A DNA stretch of 18,102 nt from Tubulinosema ratisbonensis (taxonomy: Eukaryota > Microsporidia > Tubulinosematidae), in assembly GCA_004000155.1 (NCBI GenBank), contig RCSS01000084.1:1-18102 (forward strand). The letters run 5' to 3'. This document shows positions 1 to 8,788 of this stretch, in pieces. The notes under the pieces are model-generated. The model had not been told where the DNA came from. It worked only from the letters and a program-made list of their open reading frames with translations, and did no database searches. The stretch's first letter is position 1, and the number at the start of each line of letters is the position of its first letter. The position numbers and the translations under genes were made by a program.

Positions 1-141
1 TTTGTCATGAATTAAATTTGAATTCTTGAACAGTCAATTATTCAAAATTTTGTGGTCCTAAACATTAGAACCCATATCAATACAATCAAAGGGCTTATTA
101 ATGGATTTGAAACAATTACTGACCTAAGAAGCAGAGCTTAA
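1..141 (+). pseudogene. Decayed Merlin/IS1595-type DDE transposase, C-terminal fragment
   Basis: Two reading frames together resemble the end of a Merlin/IS1595 (ISXO2-like) transposase. Frame 3 (about positions 3-65) gives a His-Glu pair, an in-frame stop, then TVNYSKFCGPKH, which recalls the family's TVNHS..NFV.P block. Frame 1 (about 67-138) gives RTHINTIKGLINGFETIT followed by a stop at 139-141, recalling the following HT(N/Q).IEG.W block. A frame change and stops separate the pieces. The Glu of the IE pair, thought to be the third catalytic acid, reads as Lys. The 5' part lies outside the window. The match is from memory of the family's motifs, not from an alignment. It is clearly not functional. 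Confidence 0.5.
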
Positions 142-833
142 AAATATTAAAATTTGGGTTTTTTTATTTTTTAAAACGTAATAAAAAATATCTGTTCCGA
201 TTTGTAAATACCTTAAAAAACTTTAAATTTTGATGAACTTTTTATTTTGTTATCGAAATATTACTTATTTTATTGTATTAAAAGTACAAAAAATTTTATG
301 AAGACTAGGTTAAATTAAACACATGACAATATGTATAAGTTTCTTATAAAAATAGATAGAAATTACATTCTTTACATCAGTTTATCTTTAATTTACGATT
401 TGGGTGCAATCCAAACGTGAAGATAAAAGACTCTGCTTTTACCTCAAGCATTAAATTTAAGAGATAGATAGTTTTATTGATTTTAGACGTTAAATTAACG
501 TAGCTGCTTTGTTATTGGCTAATGACTGATGTTTGTAATTCATTAATTAAGGGTTTTATTTTAAAAATCTTATTTATTTTTCTATCGACTGCATATTAAT
601 ATATATAATTTAAAATGATATTTAAGTCTTCATTGTTTAATTTGCAGTGCAAAATCTTAATATATGTTACGATATTCCCGGAAAGCGCAGAATGAAGTAT
701 CAATACTTGATTTAATGACGAAGAAAATAAATTTATGCTACTCAAGTTGTTTGCTTTTTTTCAATAAATTTTTTGAAAAAAATAAATAAATAATTTTGTT
801 TAATTAATTTTTAATTAATTTATACCCATAAAA
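142..833. other. AT-rich stretch without a recognisable gene
   Basis: No convincing gene is seen. A 41-codon open frame at 664-789 (+) has no recognisable motif. A 15-base perfect palindrome (ACGTTAA-A-TTAACGT) lies at 487-501. The last 50 bases are T/A-rich and lead into the CCC motif before the gene at 834. Positions 640-760 are slightly less AT-biased than the rest and may be old decayed coding DNA. Confidence 0.5.
821..833 (+). promoter_or_regulatory. CCC motif directly upstream of start codon
   Basis: TATACCCATAAAA precedes the ATG at 834, with CCC at 825-827. In an almost G/C-free flank this is the only C cluster. Microsporidian genes commonly carry a CCC-like or GGG-like signal close to the start codon, associated with transcription start and very short 5' leaders. 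It supports the choice of start at 834. Confidence 0.55.
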
Positions 834-2495
834 ATGAAAATTAAAAAAATAAGTGGTTTTAAAGAAACAAATAATAAGCCAATGTTTTTAGTTTGTTGGG
901 AAGACTCCAAATGGTCGTGGGAAGAATATGAAAATATTAGTAGTGTAAATAACATTAAAAAATTTTATTCAAAGTTACTAGAGATGTTCCAGATTATAGA
1001 AGCCAAGAAACGAGAATTGGCTGATAAAATTGAGGAGAAAAATATTATTTCNCAGCTCACTGGATCTAATAATGCGATGGAATCTATTAATTTCAATTAT
1101 AATAATGAAACTCAATCTACTTTGTTGAAAGGAAATGATAGGTCTCTTGAATCTAAATTACAGAGGGAAAATTTTATGAATGATAGCAGGTTTATGACTT
1201 CTGGATTTACAGATAAAAGATATTATGATATAGACGCAGTAAAAAGAGCGAAAGGAACGATACCTGAACACAGAATTGTAGAAATACAAAAACCTATTGA
1301 TTTAAAGAAAAAATTACAAATGAAAGTGGCACAAATTTCTAACTTTAAATCTATAGATGCCATTTTAACAGATAAAATACGAGTAAAATGTCTTCTTAAG
1401 CCTATAATAGAATCTTTTCCTGCGGAAATCATTGATTTTCGCATTTACAAAGTGGAAAGCCTAGATTTTCTCATAAATTTATTATTTTCTTTGAAACAAA
1501 AAAGGTTAGATCCTTTCTTTAATTTATACGATTTACAGATTAATGAAAACAATGATGATTTAGGGTTATTTTATATAAACAATTTTGATCAAAGACGTAT
1601 ATTTGTTGATGATTCCAATCAGAATTTTACTTCTTTTTTACTACTCAATTATGAGCAATTAAAATGTTACGACATTGATCACAGATTTTCAATATTACAA
1701 ATTAAAAATTCTGATCTTTATAAAGAAATATTTTCTATTGGTACAATACCAGACATAAAATTTTTAGAACATACCTGGAAAAAAGATTCATTGAATTATT
1801 TCACTTTTGTGGAAAGCAATTACATTTTTAATTTAAATGAAATATGCAAAGAAAAAGTTTTTAACTTTTCTTTGTATTCAGATAACAAAAACAGATTATT
1901 TAAAGAATTAAAAGAAGCTTTGGTAATGCATGGGGGCAATGAAGTGCCTTTAACTCAAAATAATTCAAATCTGATATTTATAGATAAATCTTGGGTACCA
2001 CACACAAATTTAATGCCTTTTTTTTACGAAAAGCTGGAAAAAGAAATTTCTTTTTTTGTGACTAAATTTGATTATACAGGCACAAAATACAATGTATCTT
2101 TAAGCAAAATATATGATAAAGGTGGAATAGTTACTTTTACTAAAGATATTTTAATGAATCCATCAGCACCTGGTTTACTTGAATTATTCGAGATCATGAA
2201 AAGAAAAGAAGAGAAATGGAATATAAAAATCACTAAAAGTTTGTGTGATGATTTTGAAAGGCTCACTTTGCAAATGAAGAATACAATTCAATATGCAGGT
2301 ATGTTTGAAATTTTAGAGAGATTAAAGATGTCCATTGAAGAATTAGATAATAGTGATCCTGTTGAGTATTTGAGGTTAATTAAAATGAAATATTTTCATA
2401 AAAAAAGATTCTTTCTTTTGATCAGTGAACATAATCATGGGAATGAAATTATTACTCCTTTAAAGGCAGTTTCAATTCTAAAAAAGGATTTATAA
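834..2495 (+). CDS. Chromodomain-like orphan protein (553 aa)
   Basis: Residues about 2-50 fit a chromodomain: a KKISGF strand, the FLVCWED strand (Trp22), the SWEEYENI segment (Trp29) and a closing helix NNIKKFYSKLLE. Chromodomains usually bind methylated histone tails or other chromatin partners. The aromatic usually three residues after the VxW Trp is Ser25, so the methyl-lysine cage may be incomplete. A charged, probably coiled helix follows (about 50-70). The remaining ~480 residues are not recognised. They are hydrophilic with mixed helix and strand character, and a short GG...NLIFIDKSWV stretch (about 367-388) only faintly recalls a BRCT fold. No SET, helicase or transmembrane segment is seen. 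The start is supported by a CCC motif 7 bases upstream. Base 1052 is N (residue 73). The ORF is certain; the chromodomain call is moderate and the function is unknown, possibly chromatin-related. Confidence 0.85.
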   Translation: MKIKKISGFKETNNKPMFLVCWEDSKWSWEEYENISSVNNIKKFYSKLLEMFQIIEAKKRELADKIEEKNIIXQLTGSNNAMESINFNYNNETQSTLLKGNDRSLESKLQRENFMNDSRFMTSGFTDKRYYDIDAVKRAKGTIPEHRIVEIQKPIDLKKKLQMKVAQISNFKSIDAILTDKIRVKCLLKPIIESFPAEIIDFRIYKVESLDFLINLLFSLKQKRLDPFFNLYDLQINENNDDLGLFYINNFDQRRIFVDDSNQNFTSFLLLNYEQLKCYDIDHRFSILQIKNSDLYKEIFSIGTIPDIKFLEHTWKKDSLNYFTFVESNYIFNLNEICKEKVFNFSLYSDNKNRLFKELKEALVMHGGNEVPLTQNNSNLIFIDKSWVPHTNLMPFFYEKLEKEISFFVTKFDYTGTKYNVSLSKIYDKGGIVTFTKDILMNPSAPGLLELFEIMKRKEEKWNIKITKSLCDDFERLTLQMKNTIQYAGMFEILERLKMSIEELDNSDPVEYLRLIKMKYFHKKRFFLLISEHNHGNEIITPLKAVSILKKDL

Positions 2496-4612
2496 ATTGT
2501 TCAGTAAATAAATTAAATATTAAAGTATTTTACGATTCTTTTGAAAAAAGAGATATCTTAAAAATAAATTTTATTTTAAAAATATAGCAAACCTTACGAA
2601 AAAATTATAGGTTTAAAATTTTTTAGTAATTACATTTAAAACCCCCATCTTAATTACTTAAAAACATATATAATTTTAGTAAATCAAAAGTTCAAAGGTC
2701 GAGGATCAATTTATTACTAATTTAAAGGCCAATGTACTTTAAATTTAATTTTTATATTTAGTTTGTGAATTTTTTTTGTTCTTTTAATATCCCACTATCA
2801 AAAATAAAGAAATTCACTTCTAATTATTATTCATACTTTCACTGGGATTAAGAGACTAAAAAAATACGTTTGACCAAGATTACCTATTAAACCCTTTTTC
2901 TTATATGTTATTATTCATATATCGTCGAAAAAGTACAAATATTTTGAATACATTAATTCTAAACTGAATTATCTTTGTATAAATATTTTTTGCCTCGTTC
3001 AGTAGCTAAAACTAAGTAAAAATTCTAATTTACATTAAATAAAAGAATCAGTGTTACATTTTTGAATTAAAACCTAATTTTAAGAAATACATTGAAATCA
3101 TTAGATTTAAACAATAGAAAATTATATCTTTAAATGACTAAATAACTAACTGGTTAAAGAAATTATTTAAATATATTTTTAAATGTGATTCAGATTGATT
3201 TAAAACAAAAATATAATATTGAAATGGAAGCAATGATACAAGATACCATTGTTAAAGCCAAAAAATATAATCTTTAGACATTCTTTATAATGGTTGGACA
3301 GATTTAAAATTTATATTAATATTCACTGGTAAATTATCTTTTAAAGTATACCAATTAATATTAAATCTGTTAGAAATCATCAAAAGAATCTTTGCCTTAT
3401 TTTTAAAAGAAATTATAATAATAAATATTTATTACGCAGATTAAATCAAATTTTTTTATATATACACATTCAATACAAATTTTGAGTTGAAAGTATAAAT
3501 TTCTAAAGAAGAAATAATTAAGATTAACAGTTTATATGAATGTAAAAACATTGAGAGAAGAAATGAGACGTATTAATAAAAAAATTTAGAATATTAAAAT
3601 GTTTAAAAATTATAATTTTCAGTTGATTAATAATAAATCAAATAAAAAAACATGAAAACAAATTAATTTTAACAAAATAAAATAATGATTACGGCAAAAA
3701 AAAACAAACTTACTTTATATTTATAAATGTGGTTTTTATCTGATAAAATTAAACAAAAAAATACTATTGTCGGAAATGCTTAAACTGATATTCCTTGTAA
3801 ATTTACCGGGTAAAATTAGATATAAAAAAGAAATTTTTAAATCAATATGGGTAATTATATTTTTAATAACAATAAAAAATTAAATAAAACAAGAGTCTCT
3901 TTTTAGTATATTTTAAACCTTTCAGACCTCAGAATAACATAACTATTCATTTTATATTTTATCAAATGCTATATCAATTTATCAACTATTGACCAATATA
4001 AATTATAAAATCATAAAGCGTTTAATAAAAAATTCTTTCATTAAAATTTTTAGTATAAAATTAAACTAATAAAATTTTGTGTGATTCATAAGACATAAGA
4101 TTGTACTTCTATTTTGCAATAAAAAATTGTTTTTCTCGTAAAAAATAATATTTATATTTTAAAATTTTAATGTTTATTAAGAATGAGAAATTCATAAAGA
4201 GATCAATCGATATACTTTCATTATATAATATGCTCATTCATTAAGAAACTAATTTATATTGTCTTGATGTAATCTTCTTAATATAAACTTAAATTTGATG
4301 TCAAAATGCTAAAGAAATACGGCATTTTTATTATCATACACACGTCTCAGAACAATACAAAAAAATTTATAAACTGAGTAAAATAAAAATAACATGTTTT
4401 GCTTTAATTTTTAATAAAACCTGTTAAAAATCCTTATTCGTACAATTTTAAAGATAAGTTCCTAGAATAAGACATTTAAATTGATTTTATGATTTCCAAA
4501 AATTATAATTTGTAATAAAAATTTTCAATCATGTTTCATATTTTAATTATGTAATTAAATATTTTATAATAGTAAAATATAAAAAAATTCTTATTTTTTT
4601 TAAAAATAAGTT
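2496..4612. other. 2.1-kb AT-rich gene-free region
   Basis: No intact gene is visible on either strand. Stops are dense and homopolymer A/T runs are common. Positions about 2785-3444 hold unusually long open pieces that may be transposase debris, listed separately. From about 3450 to 4612 nothing recognisable was found; no tRNA-like cloverleaf or CRISPR-like repeat was seen. Confidence 0.5.
2785..3444 (+). pseudogene. Possible decayed Merlin/IS1595-type transposase, N-terminal and middle parts
   Basis: Three open pieces follow each other in the order expected for this transposase family. Frame 1, 2860-2964 (35 codons), begins KNTFDQDYLLNPFSYMLLF, resembling the segment after the zinc ribbon (..SGSFF..S.L.L....LLLYLW). 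Frame 2, 3158-3274 (39 codons), has NVIQIDLKQKY, recalling the V.IDE block with the first catalytic Asp, then MEAMIQDTIVKAKKYN. Frame 1, 3271-3441, begins with LDILYNGWTDL, recalling the .I.SDGW..Y block with the second catalytic Asp as Asn. The pieces are separated by stops and frame changes, and the stretch between the IDE-like and DGW-like blocks is too short. All resemblances come from memory of motif order, so this is tentative. Confidence 0.3.
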
Positions 4613-5698
4613 TTATTTGATATTTAAATGACCAATAGTCCCAGTAAGCAAATACCTTCTTTTATTAGGTGCCACATTTCTACAAAGAGTAATAGTACAA
4701 TAATTCATATTAGGGTTACAATAATTTAGAATATATTCTTCAGGACTAATACTAGATTTACAAAAGAAATAACAAAATACATTAGATCCTGGCAAAAATT
4801 CTTTCAAACAACTCAAATATTCCAAACTTAATTCTGGTAAATTAAATACAAAATGAGAAATTNATTTTGTTAAATTTGCTAATTCAGCCAAATAAATTTT
4901 TGCATCTTTGTTTTGATAAAATATGCTGTTATCTTTGATCTTATTAATTTTAATATTCTTCTTTAAACATTCTATTGCAATAGGATTAAGATCATTGCAG
5001 TAAACTTTACATCCTTTTTTAGCTGCTCGTATCACTAATGGTCCTACACCACAAAAAGGATCACAGATGGTTTCTTCTTTTTTTATATTTTTTAGTAATC
5101 TATTTCTTTCATCTTGTAATTTTGAGTTCCAATACACTCTCTGATAATCTATAAAGAATTTGACACCATCCTCGTAATGAAAGGTGGTCAATTTATTTTC
5201 GCCGGCAATGATCTCAGTTTCAAAGTGTCTGTAAACAGTGTCAATGATTCCTATTTTAGTGACCACAGTTTTGATATTCTTTGTTTTGTCTAATAATACT
5301 TCACCAATAAGATTTTTATAATTTAACTGATTTTCCTCTAAATTGACATGTAAAATAGAACCAATCAGCTGATATGAGCTAGGTACTTCTATTTCTTCTG
5401 GTAAATACTCTCTTAAAATTTCTTTATAAGTGAAATATTCATACTTAAGTACTATTACAATATCAAATTTGTAAATTGTGCTACTTTGTTTTATCAAAAC
5501 AAGCTTTTTTGTGCTATCAGGCTTATTCTCAACATAAAATTCTTTATATTCTTTATTTAAATCTATGATCTGAGGTAATTTATCTATTTTTTCTAATGCG
5601 TCATTGTTAAAAATGATAAAATCTTCTATTTCGTTTGGTGCGATGAGTGTTGCTTTAAGAAATAATCTTTTGGTAAAGTTTCTAAAATTTCTTACCAT
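4613..5698 (-). CDS. TRM5: tRNA (guanine37-N1)-methyltransferase Trm5
   Basis: Trm5 methylates N1 of G37, next to the anticodon, using S-adenosylmethionine; this prevents +1 frameshifting. In other eukaryotes it acts in cytoplasm, nucleus and mitochondria. The class I methyltransferase core is clear: DPFCGVGPL at residues 213-221 (SAM-binding loop), the acidic strand end NDLNP at 235-239, and the NLPE motif at 286-289, the Trm5 form of the catalytic NPPY-like loop. The L-x-x-E-R segment at 194-198 and the preceding RVYW are also typical. The N-terminal ~160 residues match the position of the tRNA-binding D1/D2 regions. At 361 residues it is much shorter than yeast Trm5 (about 500) and closer to archaeal size. 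With no mitochondrial genome in microsporidia, no mitochondrial targeting is expected, and none is evident. Base 4863 is N (residue 279). The start at 5698 has CCC directly upstream. Confidence 0.93.
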   Translation of the reverse strand: MVRNFRNFTKRLFLKATLIAPNEIEDFIIFNNDALEKIDKLPQIIDLNKEYKEFYVENKPDSTKKLVLIKQSSTIYKFDIVIVLKYEYFTYKEILREYLPEEIEVPSSYQLIGSILHVNLEENQLNYKNLIGEVLLDKTKNIKTVVTKIGIIDTVYRHFETEIIAGENKLTTFHYEDGVKFFIDYQRVYWNSKLQDERNRLLKNIKKEETICDPFCGVGPLVIRAAKKGCKVYCNDLNPIAIECLKKNIKINKIKDNSIFYQNKDAKIYLAELANLTKXISHFVFNLPELSLEYLSCLKEFLPGSNVFCYFFCKSSISPEEYILNYCNPNMNYCTITLCRNVAPNKRRYLLTGTIGHLNIK

Positions 5699-5703
5699 AT
5701 GGG
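5699..5703 (-). promoter_or_regulatory. CCC motif abutting the TRM5 start
   Basis: Read on the minus strand the sequence is CCCATATG, with the final ATG being the start codon at 5698. The C triplet ends only two bases before the ATG. It matches the microsporidian CCC-type start-proximal signal and implies an almost leaderless mRNA. Confidence 0.5.
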
Positions 5704-5956
5704 TTAATTGTATGATTAATATTCTTTATTTTTTTAAAAAATAATATTTTTATAAATTATGTCATAAATTAAAAAATTTAATATTCTTTTTTTACCAATA
5801 CCAACAAATGACATATTCTTTTTTTATTTATTTTATAAATATGTTATTTTTTAAAGAGATTATTTAATTTTTTTTCTTAAAAAAATAAAATTATAAATTA
5901 ATTATTCCTAAAAAAAATTTAATTTTACAAATGATATTTTAAAAAAAGATTTTTTT

Positions 5957-6871
5957 TTATTCATAAACCTCTTCTTTTATTGTGGCAGGAGTGTTGTACC
6001 TGTAAATTACTTTAATATCATTAATTAATTTAATATCCTCTTCTTTCAATTGAATTGTGTTGAAATTTTCTTTTAAATGATCATATTTTTTGCTTCTAGG
6101 AATTATACAAATACCTTTACTTAATAACCAACTAAGAATTACATTAAAAACCGACACTTGGTATTTTTCTGCTATTTTTTTTAAGGTTTCATCTTCTGAC
6201 AATTTAGGAGAGTCTTCTTTTAGAAAGGTAGTGCCGCCAAAGGAAGAAAAACTTACTATTTTTATATCATTTTTATTGCAAAATTCAATTAACTCTCTTT
6301 GCTGAAAGTAAGGGTGTACTTCAATTTGATTCACTTGTGGTTTAATTTTACAATCTTTAAGTAATTTTGTTAATGTTTTTATACCAAAATTAGAAACACC
6401 AATTGATTTTGCCAACCCTTCCTTGAGTATTTCTTCCATTCTTCCCCATAAAAATTTAATATCAAATTCTTCTGTCAAATTAAAACCATCCTTGTCTTTT
6501 ATTGTATTCCCATTCTCATCTAATTTAAACATAACTGGAAAATGAATTAAATATAAATCAACGTAATCCAATTGTAAATCTTTTAAAGACTGTTTTATTC
6601 CTTTTAAAGGGTCTCTTTGAGTGTTCCAAAATTTAGTTGTTATAAACAAATCTTTTCTTTGAATTTTACCTTTTTTAAACAAATCTTGTAAAACTTTCCC
6701 CATGTTACTTTCATTTTCATAGCGATATGCTGTGTCAAAGTGTCTGTATCCTATTTCTAAAGCATTTTCAATGCTTTCTTTTATGTCTTTATATTCTTTC
6801 ATTGTGTATGTTCCTAATCCTTTTACAGGTATTCTTTGTTTGTTGTTCAATAAAATAGTTTCTTTATGCAT
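5957..6871 (-). CDS. Aldo-keto reductase family oxidoreductase
   Basis: A single-domain (beta/alpha)8 aldo-keto reductase, reducing aldehydes or ketones to alcohols, usually with NADPH, in the cytosol. The catalytic tetrad is complete: Asp46 and Tyr51 in HFDTAYRYENE, Lys80 in FITTKFW and His110 in YLIHFP. Cofactor and barrel motifs follow: IGVSNFG (157-163), QVNQIEVHPY (179-188) and IPRSKK (257-262), where the basic residues favour NADP(H). The 304-residue length is normal for the family. The substrate cannot be told; sugar aldehydes or reactive carbonyls are the usual options for this type. It lies downstream of TRM5 on the same strand (258 bases between them), with no CCC motif before its ATG. 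ZWF1 at 12300 could supply its NADPH, which is inference only. Confidence 0.93.
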   Translation of the reverse strand: MHKETILLNNKQRIPVKGLGTYTMKEYKDIKESIENALEIGYRHFDTAYRYENESNMGKVLQDLFKKGKIQRKDLFITTKFWNTQRDPLKGIKQSLKDLQLDYVDLYLIHFPVMFKLDENGNTIKDKDGFNLTEEFDIKFLWGRMEEILKEGLAKSIGVSNFGIKTLTKLLKDCKIKPQVNQIEVHPYFQQRELIEFCNKNDIKIVSFSSFGGTTFLKEDSPKLSEDETLKKIAEKYQVSVFNVILSWLLSKGICIIPRSKKYDHLKENFNTIQLKEEDIKLINDIKVIYRYNTPATIKEEVYE

Positions 6872-6958
6872 TTTGTTTTTGTTATTTTTTTACTTAAAAA
6901 TATAAAACTGTAAAACAAAGACAGGTAAAATGTTGTTTTATTGCATTTTTGATTTTTT

Positions 6959-7051
6959 ATTTTAATATATTTTTTACATAAATATTTATTTTAATATTTT
7001 TTTTAATTTTATTTATTTTAATATATTTTTTACAAAAATATTTATTTTAAT
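6959..7051. repeat. Imperfect direct repeat, 37-base units, upstream of MPE1
   Basis: Units at 6959-6995 and 7015-7051 are identical at 36 of 37 bases (ACATAAA versus ACAAAAA is the only difference), with a 56-base period. They lie 50-145 bases upstream of the MPE1 start and consist almost only of A and T. This is a recent local duplication in an AT-rich spacer and may be neutral. Confidence 0.75.
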
Positions 7052-7103
7052 TTCCCTTTTTACAATATTTTTTAAATATTTATTTATTTTATTAATTTAA
7101 GCA

Positions 7104-7823
7104 ATGGGTTCATTTATAAATTATAAATTTGTTAACAGCAAAAACACCTCAAAAATAAATTTTGAAGGAACATCAATGCTTGGCTGGGAATTAAAATCAG
7201 AAATAGTGGTTCAGAAACAAATGTTGTCAGAAGACTTTGAGCTACTTCTCTTTGAAAATGAAGAAGAACTGAATGATGATACTGTAATTTACAGAAATTC
7301 AAGCATTTTAGTAAAAAGAATACCTCTTTGGATGGCAAAAACAAAGTCACAGATCCAAAGAGAGTCAATCAAACAAAGAAAACAGAAAGTACCACCACCA
7401 AATTATGTTTGTTTCAGGTGTGGTGACAAAGGACATTTTATTCAATTCTGTCCTACCAACCAAGACAAGAATTTTGATGTTGTGAGGGTTAGAAAACCAA
7501 CAGGTATCCCTAAAGCTTTCCTTGTAGAGAGCAATGAACCTAAAGAGGGTAACTTGATAGATGAAAGAGGTAGTTTTGTTAAAATACAGCCACAGGTTGA
7601 AGAGTGGTATAAAATACAAGGAGTGCTTAAGTCTAATATTCCTAGTAATTTAGTTTGTTCAGTCTGTCATGAAATATATAAAAATCCTGTTATTTTACAG
7701 TGTAATCATTCTTTTTGTGAGGGATGTGTAAAAGAATTTTGTGATATTTGTGGAAATAAAGTAGAAAATAAAAGAATGAATCTTAATTTAAGAAAAGAAG
7801 TAGAAATATTTTTTAATAAATAA
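7104..7823 (+). CDS. MPE1: Mpe1/RBBP6-like subunit of the mRNA 3'-end processing factor (DWNN-zinc knuckle-RING)
   Basis: Mpe1 (RBBP6 in animals) is a subunit of the cleavage and polyadenylation factor and helps to recognise pre-mRNA and trigger cleavage; the RING suggests ubiquitin-ligase activity as well. The domain order is diagnostic: a ubiquitin-like DWNN domain at residues 1-75 (FINYKF, LGWELK, LLLF, SSILVKRIP), a CCHC zinc knuckle at 103-116 (C103, C106, H111, C116), a GIPKAFL motif (134-140) typical of the family, and a C3HC4 RING at 185-216 (C185, C188, C200, H202, C205, C208, C213, C216). All zinc ligands are present. At 239 residues it is about half the length of yeast Mpe1 (441), with essentially only the core domains left. 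No CCC motif sits directly at the ATG; a CCC at 7054-7056 is about 48 bases upstream. Confidence 0.93.
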   Translation: MGSFINYKFVNSKNTSKINFEGTSMLGWELKSEIVVQKQMLSEDFELLLFENEEELNDDTVIYRNSSILVKRIPLWMAKTKSQIQRESIKQRKQKVPPPNYVCFRCGDKGHFIQFCPTNQDKNFDVVRVRKPTGIPKAFLVESNEPKEGNLIDERGSFVKIQPQVEEWYKIQGVLKSNIPSNLVCSVCHEIYKNPVILQCNHSFCEGCVKEFCDICGNKVENKRMNLNLRKEVEIFFNK

Positions 7824-8057
7824 ATATTAAAATAAATAAATTAAACTATAAATAAAATATAATTTAATAAAAATAGTAAAATAAAATAATATTAATCTGA
7901 TAAATAAATTAAGAATATTATTTTATATTCTCAATATAATTATTTAAATTTATGAGTAATTTATTTATAAAAGAAAAATTAAACATAAACCTTAATTTTT
8001 AAATTAAATATCAGATAAATTTTAATGAGCATAAACTTAAAATGAAAAAAAATAATT

Positions 8058-8777
8058 TTATTTATTTTCTAATTTAAACTCATGAATTTTAACAAAAAAA
8101 CAATTTTCTTTTTTTCCTATCTCATCAGGATGCGGTAATATCTCTGTTTTAGTAAAAACAATTCTTTTAACAAAACAAGGAGAGTCTAACACAATAGTTT
8201 CGTACTCTCCACCCTCACCACAAGCATTGTGGTGTGGTTTATCTTTGTAATACTCGTACAAATCTTCTAAATTTTTTAGTAAAAATTCTTTTTCTATCCC
8301 TGCCACTTTTACAACCAAAGCTTTTATTTTGTAATTTATCATTTCTTGAAGTAAATTTAACTGATTTTTGTTGTAAAGTGGTGCTAAAGAAACTTTGTTT
8401 AATCTTTTACACACTGAATCAACTCTGTTTTTTTGGTAGGAAGAGAGTATTGCGCCTGAAGACACCGCTTGGTAATCCAGTGGTATTTCTTTTAGCACAA
8501 AAAATAAATCTTCTACTTCATCTTCATTGGTTGGTTTATAATTTAAATCAGTGTTTTTTGCCAAACATTTTGACTCTTTTACAAACAAAGGAACATTTAA
8601 GCACTGAGAATAAGCTTGTATTACTTCTTTACCTACAGTTTGATACATGTATGAATCAATGGTATCAGAAACAGAGTAAATATAAACCAATCCTTGTAAT
8701 TTATACCCCTCTTTTATTAATAAATTTACAGTATAAATAGAATCCTTTCCTCCACTTATCAATGCTATAAAATTCAT
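8058..8777 (-). CDS. DPH6: Diphthine-ammonia ligase Dph6
   Basis: Dph6 carries out the last step of diphthamide synthesis: ATP-dependent amidation of diphthine on a His of elongation factor 2. It belongs to the ATP-pyrophosphatase (PP-loop) family. The PP-loop SGGKDS is at residues 8-13. Other family motifs are SSGAILSSYQKNRVDSVCKR at 106-125 and NACGEGGEYET at 184-194. The length (239 residues) equals that of archaeal and minimal forms; yeast Dph6 is much longer because of extra C-terminal domains, which are absent here. The start codon lies 11 bases from the stop of the upstream TBCC gene on the same strand, so the two may share a transcript or the DPH6 promoter may lie inside TBCC. The ATG is preceded by TATCC, a weak C-rich motif. 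Retention of Dph6 implies that the earlier diphthamide enzymes should also be encoded in this genome. Confidence 0.93.
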   Translation of the reverse strand: MNFIALISGGKDSIYTVNLLIKEGYKLQGLVYIYSVSDTIDSYMYQTVGKEVIQAYSQCLNVPLFVKESKCLAKNTDLNYKPTNEDEVEDLFFVLKEIPLDYQAVSSGAILSSYQKNRVDSVCKRLNKVSLAPLYNKNQLNLLQEMINYKIKALVVKVAGIEKEFLLKNLEDLYEYYKDKPHHNACGEGGEYETIVLDSPCFVKRIVFTKTEILPHPDEIGKKENCFFVKIHEFKLENK

Positions 8778-8788
8778 GGATAAAATTT

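Noticed and set aside
355..389. BRCT-like GG...NLIFIDKSWV stretch within the chromodomain protein (residue numbering 355-389)
   Set aside because: Only a short fragment agrees; the remaining BRCT strands and helices could not be placed, so no domain is claimed.
421..446. Hairpin AAAAG-ACTCTG-CTTTT considered as a tRNA anticodon arm
   Set aside because: The loop has 6 rather than 7 bases, and no acceptor stem, D arm or T arm with a GTTC-type loop could be found around it.
664..792. 41-codon plus-strand frame before the chromodomain gene
   Set aside because: No recognisable motif and no start-proximal signal. It ends in low-complexity Phe/Lys/Asn codons and is too short to support.
8234..8740. 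168-codon open frame on the plus strand inside DPH6
   Set aside because: It lies antisense to a clear Dph6 gene with PP-loop and GEGGEYET motifs. Its protein is Leu-rich with no recognisable domain, as expected from the reverse of a Lys/Asn-rich gene.
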